Assembly: GCA_023387735.1 (NCBI GenBank)
Contig: JAEWHP010000046.1
Coordinates: forward strand, 182,664 to 246,663
Direction of reading: 5' to 3'
DNA length: 64,000 nt
DNA from: Pseudomonadota bacterium
Lineage (GTDB): Bacteria; Pseudomonadota; Alphaproteobacteria; Rhizobiales; Xanthobacteraceae
Made by a program: the position numbers and the translations under genes. The notes under the pieces were generated by a model, which searched no databases, was not told the DNA's origin, and saw only the letters and a list, made by a program, of their open reading frames with translations. Each line of letters opens with the position of its first letter. The stretch's first letter is position 1. Positions 33,476 to 41,944 of this stretch are shown here, piece after piece.

Positions 33476-34917
33476 GCGCGCCGTCCCGGAATATGAGGCA
33501 TCGGACGAAGTTCCGTATTTTCCCGCAGGGATGCCAGCGGACGCACGTGATCCATGTGGCCGCCGAGCGCGGCATAGTCGGACAGCCGCAGCGTGAACTC
33601 GATCGGCGCCACCAGCGCCGGCGTCGGCACATAGCCGAAAGCGCCGGCCGGCATCTGCGTGACGTCGACCATGAAGGTGATGCCGCCGCCCGGCCAGACA
33701 TAGACCGGCGCGCCGCCGCTGGTGACCCGCGTCAGCGCGTCCTTGACCGACCGCGTCAACCGCACCGGATTGTCGGTCACGCCGGCGCGCAACGAACCGC
33801 CGGCACCGCCCATGAACAGCACCGTGCACAGCGCCGGCTCGCAATTCTCCTGTATGCGCTCGACCGAAAACTGCAGATCAGACGGCATCTGCTTCTCGAT
33901 CGGCCGCAGCGCCTCGTCGAGCTCGTAATAGGCAGCGTGCTCGCCCGTGGTCGAAACCATCAGCATGGTCAGCCCCGGCCGTGCTTCCTTCGGGTTAAAC
34001 GGCCCCAGCACCGACAGCGGATCGGAAATGTTGGTCCCGCCCCAGCCGGTACCGGGATCGGCGACCTGGAAGTAACGGCCGGGCGTCGAGCGCCGGCCCT
34101 TCATCTTGATCCCGGTATCGGGAATATCGAGCAGCTTGCCGGCCTGGTGCTCACTGAGAACGCCGGTGATGTGGTCGTCCACGACGACGACCTCGTCGAC
34201 CTTGCCGTGCCATTGCTTGGCGAACATGCCGATGGTGGCCGAGCCGCAGCCCACCCGCATGCGTTCTTCGGCAACGCCGTTGACGATCGGCGGATAGCCA
34301 GCCTGCACAACGACCGTAGCGCCGCCATCGATCGTGAGTTCCACCGGCTTGCAGTTGGAGAGATCCATCAGCGCGTCGCAGGTGACGCGCCCCTCCTTCT
34401 TGGAACCGCCGGTCAAATGATGCACGCCGCCGAGCGACAGCATCTGCGAGCCGTATTCGCTGGTCGTCACGTGGCCGATCGCCTCGCCTTCCGCACGGAC
34501 GGTTGCCGTCTCCGGACCGAGATAGCGGTCGGTGTCGATCTTCACCTTGACGCCGCAATAGCTGAAAATGCCTTCGGTCACGACCGTAACCATGTCGACG
34601 CCATCGACTTCCGACGACACGATGAAGGGCGCCGGCTTGTAATCGGGATAGGTGGTGCCGGCACCGATCGCGGTGACGAACACGTTAGACTCGTGGACGA
34701 TCTTGCCGTCCCAGTCGCCGCCGGCCTGAAACGGCACCAGCCGTCCGCCATGCGATACCGTTCGTTCCAGCACGATATGCGGATCGACGCGCACCAGTTC
34801 GCCGTCGTGGTTGGCGTAGCGGTCGCACGCGCCTGCCGCGCCCGGCTTGATGTAGCACATCACCGGACAGGCATCGCAGCGGATCTTGTCGCCACCGGCG
34901 GTCGTCGTATCGGTCAT
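33472..34917 (-). CDS. hnr: 6-hydroxynicotinate reductase family protein
   Basis: A 481-residue iron-sulfur protein that I recognise as a relative of 6-hydroxynicotinate reductase, which reduces 6-hydroxynicotinate to 1,4,5,6-tetrahydro-6-oxonicotinate with electrons from ferredoxin. Seen: an N-terminal cysteine cluster C14-x2-C17-x3-C21-x9-C31, more cysteines at 121, 180, 189 and 224 plus a pair further on (ENCEPALC), enough for two or more FeS clusters, and glycine-rich stretches (FMGGAGGSLRAGVTDN). The start at 34917 begins just before the first cluster; a longer start at 34953 is possible. First gene of the operon, divergent from nicA, with a GTATAC palindrome in front. Confidence 0.85.
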   Translation of the reverse strand: MTDTTTAGGDKIRCDACPVMCYIKPGAAGACDRYANHDGELVRVDPHIVLERTVSHGGRLVPFQAGGDWDGKIVHESNVFVTAIGAGTTYPDYKPAPFIVSSEVDGVDMVTVVTEGIFSYCGVKVKIDTDRYLGPETATVRAEGEAIGHVTTSEYGSQMLSLGGVHHLTGGSKKEGRVTCDALMDLSNCKPVELTIDGGATVVVQAGYPPIVNGVAEERMRVGCGSATIGMFAKQWHGKVDEVVVVDDHITGVLSEHQAGKLLDIPDTGIKMKGRRSTPGRYFQVADPGTGWGGTNISDPLSVLGPFNPKEARPGLTMLMVSTTGEHAAYYELDEALRPIEKQMPSDLQFSVERIQENCEPALCTVLFMGGAGGSLRAGVTDNPVRLTRSVKDALTRVTSGGAPVYVWPGGGITFMVDVTQMPAGAFGYVPTPALVAPIEFTLRLSDYAALGGHMDHVRPLASLRENTELRPMPHIPGRRA

Positions 34918-34974
34918 GAACAAGCCTGGTCGAGGAGGCGTCGATCGGCTCAACTTTCGCGGCCGATCATTTTG

Positions 34975-34989
34975 TTCGTATACGAATGA
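34975..34989. promoter_or_regulatory. GTATAC operator in front of the reductase operon
   Basis: TTCGTATACGAATGA contains the perfect 12-bp palindrome TTCGTATACGAA (34975-34986) and is identical over 15 bases to the right part of the operator at 23091-23108. It lies 58 bases upstream of the reductase start, inside the 284-base divergent region shared with nicA. Confidence 0.75.
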
Positions 34990-35126
34990 TGTTGCGCGCG
35001 GACTTGAACGCTGTCAAGCGGGCCTGAAAGCCAAAAGCCTCGCCTGCCGCATAATAGCTCATTTGCCTCGCCTCTTTGTTCATTAAGCGGGCAACGCGCT
35101 GCAGCGCGGGACGACGCGCTTGCACG

Positions 35127-35142
35127 TTTGTACACAAACGGT
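35127..35142. promoter_or_regulatory. Inverted repeat CGTTTGT-AC-ACAAACG upstream of nicA
   Basis: Perfect 7-bp arms (35127-35133 and 35136-35142) around AC, ending 59 bases before the nicA ATG. It differs in sequence from the GTATAC sites, so a second regulator, or a looser version of the same site, may control the hydroxylase. No other structure was recognised in 34990-35126. Confidence 0.5.
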
Positions 35143-35201
35143 ATCTTTCCAACGCCTCCAGCGCAGAATTTTGCAACGCAGCGAGGACCAGAGGGAGCAC
35201 G

Positions 35202-35669
35202 ATGCGCCTGACCGTCAACGGCAAGGCTTACGATGTCGAGGCGGCTCCCGACACGGCGTTGCTCTACGTGCTGCGCAACGATCTCGCTTTGAACGGACCG
35301 AAATACGGCTGCGGGCTTGGTGAATGCGGCGCCTGCGCTGTGCTGATCGACGGCGTCGCTGCGCGCTCCTGCGCGATCCCGATCGAGGGCTGCGTGGGGC
35401 GCGACATCGTGACGCTCGAAGGCCTGGGCACGCGCGAGCATCCCGATCCCGTGCAGCAGGCCTTCATCCGCGAGCAGGCTGCGCAGTGCGGCTATTGCCT
35501 CAACGGCATGATCATCACCACCAAGGCGCTGTTGCTGCGCTCGCCACATCCTTCGGAGGCCGAGGTGCTGGAAGCCCTGCGCCATCATCTGTGCCGCTGC
35601 GGCGCACACGTCGAGATCAAGCGCGCGGCGATGCGCGCAGCCGGCCACGACGTCGAGGCACAGGCGTGA
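35202..35669 (+). CDS. nicA: Nicotinate dehydrogenase (hydroxylase) small FeS subunit
   Basis: A 155-residue 2 x [2Fe-2S] subunit that transfers electrons from the molybdenum site to the heme domain of NicB during hydroxylation of nicotinate to 6-hydroxynicotinate. Seen: first-cluster cysteines 37, 42, 45 and 57 (YGCGLGECGACAV, RSCAIP) and second-cluster motifs CGYCLNGM and CRCGAHVEI. The ATG follows GAGGGAG. Its stop overlaps the nicB start by one base. Assignment to nicotinate rather than another heterocycle rests on the cytochrome-fused partner and the reductase/enamidase neighbours. Confidence 0.88.
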   Translation: MRLTVNGKAYDVEAAPDTALLYVLRNDLALNGPKYGCGLGECGACAVLIDGVAARSCAIPIEGCVGRDIVTLEGLGTREHPDPVQQAFIREQAAQCGYCLNGMIITTKALLLRSPHPSEAEVLEALRHHLCRCGAHVEIKRAAMRAAGHDVEAQA

Positions 35670-38600
35670 TGGCCGCACCTGACACGAATGGAAATCGCGA
35701 ACGCCTGCAGGGCACACTGTCCGTCGTCCGTCCCGCCTCACCCGTCGAGGCCATCAAGTTCGAGACCTTCATCAGGATCACCGCAGACGGTTCGGTCACC
35801 GCGTATAACGGCCATGTCGATCTCGGCACCGGCATCCGCACCGCGCTCGGGCAGATCGTCGCCGAAGAACTCGACGTCTCCTTTGCGCGCGTCGTCATCG
35901 TGCTGGGCGACACCGCGCTCGTCCCCAACCAGGGTGCGACGATCGCCAGCGAGACCATCCAGATCACCGCCGTTCCGCTGCGCAAGGCAGCAGCGCAGGC
36001 GCGGCAGTTTTTGGTTGCGCGCGCCGCGGAGCGGCTGGAGCATGGCGTCGATGATCTCATCATTGAAGATGGTTTGATCCGAGGCAAGGACAATCGCAGC
36101 GTCAGCTATGGCGAGCTGATTGCAGGCGAAACCATCCAGCTTGAACTGGCCGACGACGTCCCGGTGAAGTCCGCCGATGCCTACACCATCGTCGGACGAT
36201 CCGTCCCGCGTGTCGATCTGCCGGCGAAGGCGACCGGCGAACTGGTCTACGTTCACGACATGCGCGTACCCGGCATGCTGCACGGTCGCGTCGTTCGTCC
36301 GCCCTATGCCGGTGTCGATGTCGGCGATTTCATCGGCAACAGCCTGATCGCCGTCGATGAGGCTTCGGTGCGAGATATTCCCGGGTTCGTCGCGGTCGTA
36401 CGCCTCGGCGATTTCGTCGGCGTCGTCGCCGAGCGCGAGGAAAACGCGATCAAGGCCGCGACGCGGCTCAAGGTGTCCTGGAAGCCGGTGCCGACACTGC
36501 CGGACCTGAAGGATATCGAGACCGCGCTGCGTGCCAATCCGTCCGTGCCGCGAACGCTGATCGACAAGGGCAACGTCGATGCGGCGGTCGCCGGCGCCGC
36601 CAGGCCGATGCCGCGAACCTACATCTGGCCGTATCAGATGCACGCCTCGATCGGCCCGTCCTGTGCCGTCGCCGACTACCAAGACGACCACACCAGGGTC
36701 TGGTCCGGCACGCAGAACCCGCACCATCTGCGCACTGAACTGGCGCGACTGATTCACCGGCGCGAGGCCGAGATCGAAGTGATCCGGCTGGAAGCGGCGG
36801 GCTGCTATGGCCGAAACTGCGCCGACGACGTTTCCGCCGATGCCGTGCTGCTGTCCCGCGCGGTCGGCCGCCCCGTCCGCGTGCAGCTCACGCGCGAACA
36901 GGAGCATGCGTGGGAACCCAAGGGCACCGCGCAGCTGATGGACGTCAATGGCGGATTGAACGCCGACGGCAGCGTCGCAGGATACGATTTTGCCACGCGC
37001 TATCCATCGAACGGCGCGCCGACACTGGCGCTGCTGCTGACCGGCGCCGTCCCGAACAGGCCGGCGATCTTCGAGATGGGCGACCGCACCGCCATCCCAC
37101 CCTATGACTACGACAATCTGCGAGTTGTGGCGCATGACATGCCGCCGATCGTGCGGGCCTCGTGGCTGCGTGGCGTCTCGGCGCTGCCGAATACCTTTGC
37201 GCACGAATCCTTCATCGACGAATGCGCCAGCGAGGCCGGCGTCGACCCGATCGAGTATCGCCTGCGCTATCTGAAGGATCCGCGCGCGATCGATCTCGTC
37301 AATGCGGTGGCAGAACGCGCCGGCTGGAAGCCGCGGCCGGTGCGTGAGGAAATGCAGGCCGAAGGCGACATCGTGCGCGGCCGCGGCTTCGCCTATGCGC
37401 TCTATGTCCACAGCAAGTTTCCCGGCTATGGCGCGGCGTGGTCGGCGTGGATCGCCGACGTCGCCGTCAACAAGGCCACGGGCGACGTCAGCGTCACCCG
37501 CGTGGTGGCCGGGCAGGATTCCGGTTTGATGATCAATCCGGACGGCGTCCGTCACCAGATTCATGGCAACGTGATCCAGTCGACCAGCCGCGCGCTGATG
37601 GAAGAGGTTTCGTTCGACCGCACCTCGGTGACGGCGCGCGAATGGGGCGCCTACCCCATCATCAAGTTCCCCGAGGTGCCCGACATCGACGTCCTGATGT
37701 TGCCGCGGCAGGATCAGCCGCCGCTCGGCGTCGGCGAGTCCGCTTCCGTCCCCAGTGCCGCGGTCATTGCCAACGCAATCTATGACGCCACCGGCGTGCG
37801 CTTTCGCGAATTGCCGTTCACGCCGGAACGTATTCTGCGCGGGTTGCATGGCGAGCAACAGGCGGTAGCGGAGGCACTGCCCGCGCCATCGCCCCAGCCC
37901 GCGCTCCCCTCGCGCATCTGGCAAAGTCCGTTCGCCAAGCGCACCGGTATACTCGCTACTGCCGCGGCGCTGTGCGCAGCCGTGGCCGGCATCGGCACCG
38001 CCGTCCTTCCGTGGCGCGCGATTGCGCCGATCGCGCGTCCCGATGCATCGGTCTATTCGCAAGCTACCATCGCCCGCGGCCAGCAACTTGCTGCACTGGG
38101 CGACTGTGCGGTCTGCCACACCTCGGTGAACGGCATTCCCAGCGCCGGCGGCCGGCCGCTGCCGACGCCGTTCGGCACGATCTATTCGACCAACATCACG
38201 CCCGACGTCGAGACCGGGATTGGCGCATGGTCCTATCCCGCCTTCGAACGCGCAATGCGCGAGGGCATTCATCGTGACGGCCGACACCTCTATCCGGCGT
38301 TTCCCTACACGCACTTCGCCAAAACCACCGACGCCGACATGCAGGCGCTCTATGCTTACCTGATGGCGCAGTCGCCGGTGCGCGCGGAGACGCCGAACAA
38401 TGCGCTCGCATTCCCGTTCACCCTGCGTCCACTGATGGCGGGATGGAACGCCCTGTTCCACAAGCCCGACGTATTTCAACCGGAGCAGACCAGATCCGAG
38501 ATATGGAATCGCGGCGCCTATCTGGTCGAGGGTCTCGGCCATTGCAGTGCCTGCCATTCGCCGCGCAACGCACTCGGCGCGGAGATCGCAAACGCCCATC

Positions 38601-39223
38601 TCGCCGGCGGATTTGCGGAGGGCTGGGAGGCGCCGGCGCTGACATCGCTGTCGCGGGCGCCGATCCCCTGGAATGAGGATGAGCTTTACGCCTACTTGCG
38701 GACCGGCGAGTCCCGCTTCCATGGCGTTGCGGCCGGGCCGATGGCGCCGGTGGTCAAGGAACTCGCCGCCCTTCCCGATTCCGACATCCGCGCCATGGCG
38801 GTCTATCTCTCCTCATTCAACGACACGGCCATCGACAGGCCGGCGCAGGAAGCGCTTGCCGCCAAGCTCGAGGCCGCGACCGGCACGCGGACGTCCGCGG
38901 CCTCCAGCGTCGGTGCCCGTCTGTACCAGGGCGCCTGCGCGGTTTGCCACGAGGTCGGCGGCGCGCCGCTGTTCGGCAGCCGCCCATCGCTGGCGTTGAA
39001 CAGCAATCTGCACAGCACCGTGCCGGACAATCTGATCCAGGTGATCCTGCACGGCATCGCGAAGCCGGCCGCCACCGACCTCGGCTATATGCCGGCCTTC
39101 CGGGACAGCCTGACCGACGGCCAGATCGCCGAACTGGCCGCCTATCTCAGGCGGCAGTTTGCGCCGGACAAGCCTGCCTGGACCGACATTGGCGCAGTGG
39201 TTAACCGGATCCGGCAGGAATAG
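35669..39223 (+). CDS. nicB: Nicotinate dehydrogenase large subunit: molybdopterin domain fused to three c-type hemes
   Basis: A 1184-residue protein with the layout of NicB of Pseudomonas putida. Residues about 15-740 are a xanthine-oxidase-type molybdenum domain (GHVDLGTGIRTALGQIVAEE; AAGCYGRNCADDVSADAVLL; LGVGESASVPSAAVIANAI near the end, containing the catalytic Glu). One membrane segment follows (about 757-780, ILATAAALCAAVAGIGTAVL), then a cytochrome c region with heme motifs C813-AVCH, C959-SACH and C1090-AVCH. Electrons thus pass through NicA and the hemes to the respiratory chain. There is no Tat signal. The ATG at 35669 overlaps the nicA stop. pncB follows after 69 bases. Confidence 0.9.
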   Translation: MAAPDTNGNRERLQGTLSVVRPASPVEAIKFETFIRITADGSVTAYNGHVDLGTGIRTALGQIVAEELDVSFARVVIVLGDTALVPNQGATIASETIQITAVPLRKAAAQARQFLVARAAERLEHGVDDLIIEDGLIRGKDNRSVSYGELIAGETIQLELADDVPVKSADAYTIVGRSVPRVDLPAKATGELVYVHDMRVPGMLHGRVVRPPYAGVDVGDFIGNSLIAVDEASVRDIPGFVAVVRLGDFVGVVAEREENAIKAATRLKVSWKPVPTLPDLKDIETALRANPSVPRTLIDKGNVDAAVAGAARPMPRTYIWPYQMHASIGPSCAVADYQDDHTRVWSGTQNPHHLRTELARLIHRREAEIEVIRLEAAGCYGRNCADDVSADAVLLSRAVGRPVRVQLTREQEHAWEPKGTAQLMDVNGGLNADGSVAGYDFATRYPSNGAPTLALLLTGAVPNRPAIFEMGDRTAIPPYDYDNLRVVAHDMPPIVRASWLRGVSALPNTFAHESFIDECASEAGVDPIEYRLRYLKDPRAIDLVNAVAERAGWKPRPVREEMQAEGDIVRGRGFAYALYVHSKFPGYGAAWSAWIADVAVNKATGDVSVTRVVAGQDSGLMINPDGVRHQIHGNVIQSTSRALMEEVSFDRTSVTAREWGAYPIIKFPEVPDIDVLMLPRQDQPPLGVGESASVPSAAVIANAIYDATGVRFRELPFTPERILRGLHGEQQAVAEALPAPSPQPALPSRIWQSPFAKRTGILATAAALCAAVAGIGTAVLPWRAIAPIARPDASVYSQATIARGQQLAALGDCAVCHTSVNGIPSAGGRPLPTPFGTIYSTNITPDVETGIGAWSYPAFERAMREGIHRDGRHLYPAFPYTHFAKTTDADMQALYAYLMAQSPVRAETPNNALAFPFTLRPLMAGWNALFHKPDVFQPEQTRSEIWNRGAYLVEGLGHCSACHSPRNALGAEIANAHLAGGFAEGWEAPALTSLSRAPIPWNEDELYAYLRTGESRFHGVAAGPMAPVVKELAALPDSDIRAMAVYLSSFNDTAIDRPAQEALAAKLEAATGTRTSAASSVGARLYQGACAVCHEVGGAPLFGSRPSLALNSNLHSTVPDNLIQVILHGIAKPAATDLGYMPAFRDSLTDGQIAELAAYLRRQFAPDKPAWTDIGAVVNRIRQE

Positions 39224-39292
39224 CGCGCTGAGCTGCCATGCCGCCGCCAAAACCCACTGGTTGGGCGGCCCCCGGCACGATAGAGTTCCGCC

Positions 39293-40597
39293 ATGGCAGT
39301 GACCGATATTGCATCCCGGACCTATAATCACGGCTGGCGGCTCGACCCGATCGTGCGCAGCCTGCTGGATACCGATTTTTACAAGCTGCTGATGCTGCAG
39401 ATGATCCGCGAGTTCTATCCGGATCAGCGCGTCACCTTTTCGGTAATCAACCGCACCAGGCACGTCCGGCTTGGCGAGATCATCGACGAGGGTGAGTTGC
39501 GCGCCCAGCTCGACCATGCGCGCACCATCCGTTTCACCAAAAAGGAGCTGATCTGGCTCGCCGGTAATACGTTCTACGGCAAGACCCAGATGTTCTCGCC
39601 GGATTTCATCCACTGGCTCTCCAGCTTCCGCCTGCCCGAATACGAACTGCACAAGGTCGACGGCCAGTACGAATTGCACTTTCACGGGCCGTGGACCCAC
39701 ACCACGATGTGGGAAATCCCGGCGCTCGCGATCATGAACGAGCTGCGCTCGCGCCAGGCGACCAAGGGACAGGGCCGCTTCGTTCTCGACGTGCTCTATG
39801 CGCGCGCCAAGGCCAAGCTGTGGTCCAAGGTCGAGCGGCTGCGCAAGCTCGAAGGTTTGCGACTGTCGGATTTCGGCACCCGCCGCCGCCATGGCCATCT
39901 GTGGCAACGCTGGTGCGTCGAGGCCGTCAAGGAAGGCCTCGGCCCCTCCTTCACCGGCACCTCCAACGTGCTGCTGGCGATGGACAACGATCTCGAAGCG
40001 ATCGGCACCAACGCGCATGAGCTGCCGATGGTCGCCGCGGCGCTGGCGAATTCCGACGAGGAGTTGCGCTGGGCGCCCTACCGCATCCTCGATCAATGGC
40101 GTCATACCTATGGCGGCAACCTCCTGATCGCCCTGCCCGACGCTTTCGGCACCAAGCCGTTCCTGCGCGACGCGCCGGACTGGGTCGCCGACTGGACCGG
40201 CTTCCGCCCCGACAGCGCCCCGCCGATCACGGCCGGCGAGGACATCATCAAGTGGTGGAAGCAGAAGGGCCGCGATCCCCGCGAGAAGCTCCTGGTGTTC
40301 TCCGACGGCATGGATGTCGGCTCGATCGAGGAGACCTATCGCCATTTCTCCGGCCGCGTGCGCATCTCGTTCGGCTGGGGCACCAACCTCACCAATGATT
40401 TCGTCGGCTGTGCGCCTGACGGGTCCGCCGATTTGGATCCGATCTCGCTGGTCTGCAAGGTGACGTCGGTCGATGGACGGCCGGCGGTCAAGCTCTCGGA
40501 CAATCCCGAGAAGGCGACCGGCAGCCCCGCCGAGGTCGAACGCTATCTGCGCGTGTTCGGCAATGCCGGGCGCGTCCGCACCGCCGTGCACGTCTGA
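39293..40597 (+). CDS. pncB: Nicotinate phosphoribosyltransferase
   Basis: A 434-residue NAPRTase that makes nicotinate mononucleotide for NAD synthesis. Seen: LLDTDFYKLLMLQMIREFYP (substrate tunnel start), FGTRRRHGHLWQRW (conserved RR), GTSNVLLAMDNDLEAIGTNA then HELPM, containing the regulatory His, and SDGMDVGSIEETYRHF for the phosphate site. Length is normal for the proteobacterial enzyme. It lies directly after nicAB on the same strand, placing the choice between NAD salvage and degradation of nicotinate at one locus. Co-transcription is possible, but the gap of 69 bases could hold a promoter. Confidence 0.95.
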   Translation: MAVTDIASRTYNHGWRLDPIVRSLLDTDFYKLLMLQMIREFYPDQRVTFSVINRTRHVRLGEIIDEGELRAQLDHARTIRFTKKELIWLAGNTFYGKTQMFSPDFIHWLSSFRLPEYELHKVDGQYELHFHGPWTHTTMWEIPALAIMNELRSRQATKGQGRFVLDVLYARAKAKLWSKVERLRKLEGLRLSDFGTRRRHGHLWQRWCVEAVKEGLGPSFTGTSNVLLAMDNDLEAIGTNAHELPMVAAALANSDEELRWAPYRILDQWRHTYGGNLLIALPDAFGTKPFLRDAPDWVADWTGFRPDSAPPITAGEDIIKWWKQKGRDPREKLLVFSDGMDVGSIEETYRHFSGRVRISFGWGTNLTNDFVGCAPDGSADLDPISLVCKVTSVDGRPAVKLSDNPEKATGSPAEVERYLRVFGNAGRVRTAVHV

Positions 40598-40645
40598 GCC
40601 TGCGACACCACGTTCCCAGCCACCTATCGACCTGACGAGCCCCGC

Positions 40646-41941
40646 ATGCCCGCACCCAAGCCGCCTGCCTTTGAGACCCTGAGCCTGCACGCCGGCCAGC
40701 GTCCGGATCCCGCCACCGGCGCCCGCGCGGTGCCGATCTACCAGACCACGTCCTACGTCTTCCAGGACTCCGACCACGCGGCAGCACTGTTTAACCTGGA
40801 ACGCGCGGGACACATCTACACCCGCATTTCGAATCCCACGACCGCCGTGCTCGAGGAGCGGCTCGCCGCGCTTGAAACCGGCGTCGGTGCGATCTGCACG
40901 GCGAGCGGCATGGCCGCGCTGCATCTGGCGATCGCCACCATTCTCAATGCCGGCGATCACATCGTGGCCTCTGCCTCGCTCTATGGCGGCACCATCAACC
41001 TGCTGGCGCACACGCTGCCGCGCTTCGGCATCACCACCACCTTCGTCAAGCCGCGCGCGCTCGACGAGTTCCGCGCAGCGATCAAGCCGAACACGCGGCT
41101 GGTGATCGGCGAGACCATCGGCAATCCCGGGCTTGAAGTGCTCGACATCCCGGCCGTTTCGAAGATCGCGCACGACGCTCAGATTCCGCTGTTGATCGAC
41201 AACACCTTTGCGACGCCGTTCCTCAGCCGTCCGATCGAACTCGGCGCCGACCTCGTGATGAATTCGGCGACCAAATGGATCGGCGGCCATGGCATCGCGA
41301 TCGGCGGCGTCATCGTCGATGGCGGCCGGTTCGACTGGCATGCCTCCGGCAAATTCCCGCAATTGACCGAGCCCTATGCCGGCTATCACGGCATCGTCTT
41401 CGACGAGCAGTTTGGGCAGGCCGCTTTCATCATGCGCGCGCGCACCGAGGGCCTGCGCGACTTCGGCGCCTGCCTGTCGCCGACCAACGCGTTCCAGCTG
41501 CTGCAGGGCGTCGAAACGCTGGGCGTCCGCATGGAGCGGCACATGAGCAATACGCTGGCGGTGCTTGAAGCACTGACCGCCAACAAGGCGGTCGAGTGGG
41601 TGATGCATCCGGCGCTCGAGAATCATCCCGACCATCAACTCGCCAAGCAGCTTTTGCCGCGCGGGGCAGGATCGATTGTCTCATTCGGCATCAAGGGCGG
41701 CCGCGCAGCAGGCAAGAAATTCATCGAGTCTTTGCGGATGATCAGTCATCTGGCCAATGTCGGCGACGCCAAGACGCTGGTCATTCACCCGGCGAGCACC
41801 ACGCATCAGCAGATGGATGCCGAGCAGTTGAAGGCCGCCGGAATCGGCGAGGAACTGGTGCGGCTGTCGGTCGGCATCGAGACCGTGTCCGACATCATCG
41901 ACGATCTCGGCCAGGCGCTTCGCGCGTCGCAGAGGGTTTGA
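40646..41941 (+). CDS. metY: O-acetylhomoserine sulfhydrylase (Cys/Met metabolism PLP enzyme)
   Basis: A 431-residue PLP enzyme of the Cys/Met gamma-family, most similar in layout to O-acetylhomoserine aminocarboxypropyltransferase, which makes homocysteine from O-acetylhomoserine and sulfide. Seen: FETLSLHAGQRPDPATGARA, QTTSYVFQDSDHAA, YTRISNPTTAVLEERLAALE, DNTFATPFLSRPIELGADL, the PLP-lysine NSATKWIGGHG at about 210, and RLSVGIETVSDIIDDL at the end. No SAM riboswitch is visible in the 48-base upstream gap. The alpha/beta hydrolase starts three bases after the stop codon. Confidence 0.92.
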   Translation: MPAPKPPAFETLSLHAGQRPDPATGARAVPIYQTTSYVFQDSDHAAALFNLERAGHIYTRISNPTTAVLEERLAALETGVGAICTASGMAALHLAIATILNAGDHIVASASLYGGTINLLAHTLPRFGITTTFVKPRALDEFRAAIKPNTRLVIGETIGNPGLEVLDIPAVSKIAHDAQIPLLIDNTFATPFLSRPIELGADLVMNSATKWIGGHGIAIGGVIVDGGRFDWHASGKFPQLTEPYAGYHGIVFDEQFGQAAFIMRARTEGLRDFGACLSPTNAFQLLQGVETLGVRMERHMSNTLAVLEALTANKAVEWVMHPALENHPDHQLAKQLLPRGAGSIVSFGIKGGRAAGKKFIESLRMISHLANVGDAKTLVIHPASTTHQQMDAEQLKAAGIGEELVRLSVGIETVSDIIDDLGQALRASQRV

Positions 41942-41944
41942 GCC

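Noticed and set aside
32567..33844. Longer 425-codon version of the UPF0280 gene
   Set aside because: The first 123 codons overlap the reductase gene in another frame and do not resemble UPF0280; the ATGA overlap at 33475 is the natural start.
35738..38722. 994-codon open frame antisense to nicB
   Set aside because: It mirrors the third-position GC bias of nicB, has no recognisable domain and would overlap a gene with clear molybdenum and heme motifs.
40598..40645. SAM riboswitch upstream of metY
   Set aside because: Only 48 bases separate pncB from metY and no SAM-II-like pseudoknot pattern was recognised.
38813..41638. 941-codon open frame antisense to pncB and metY
   Set aside because: Same strand-shadow effect; both sense genes have intact catalytic motifs.
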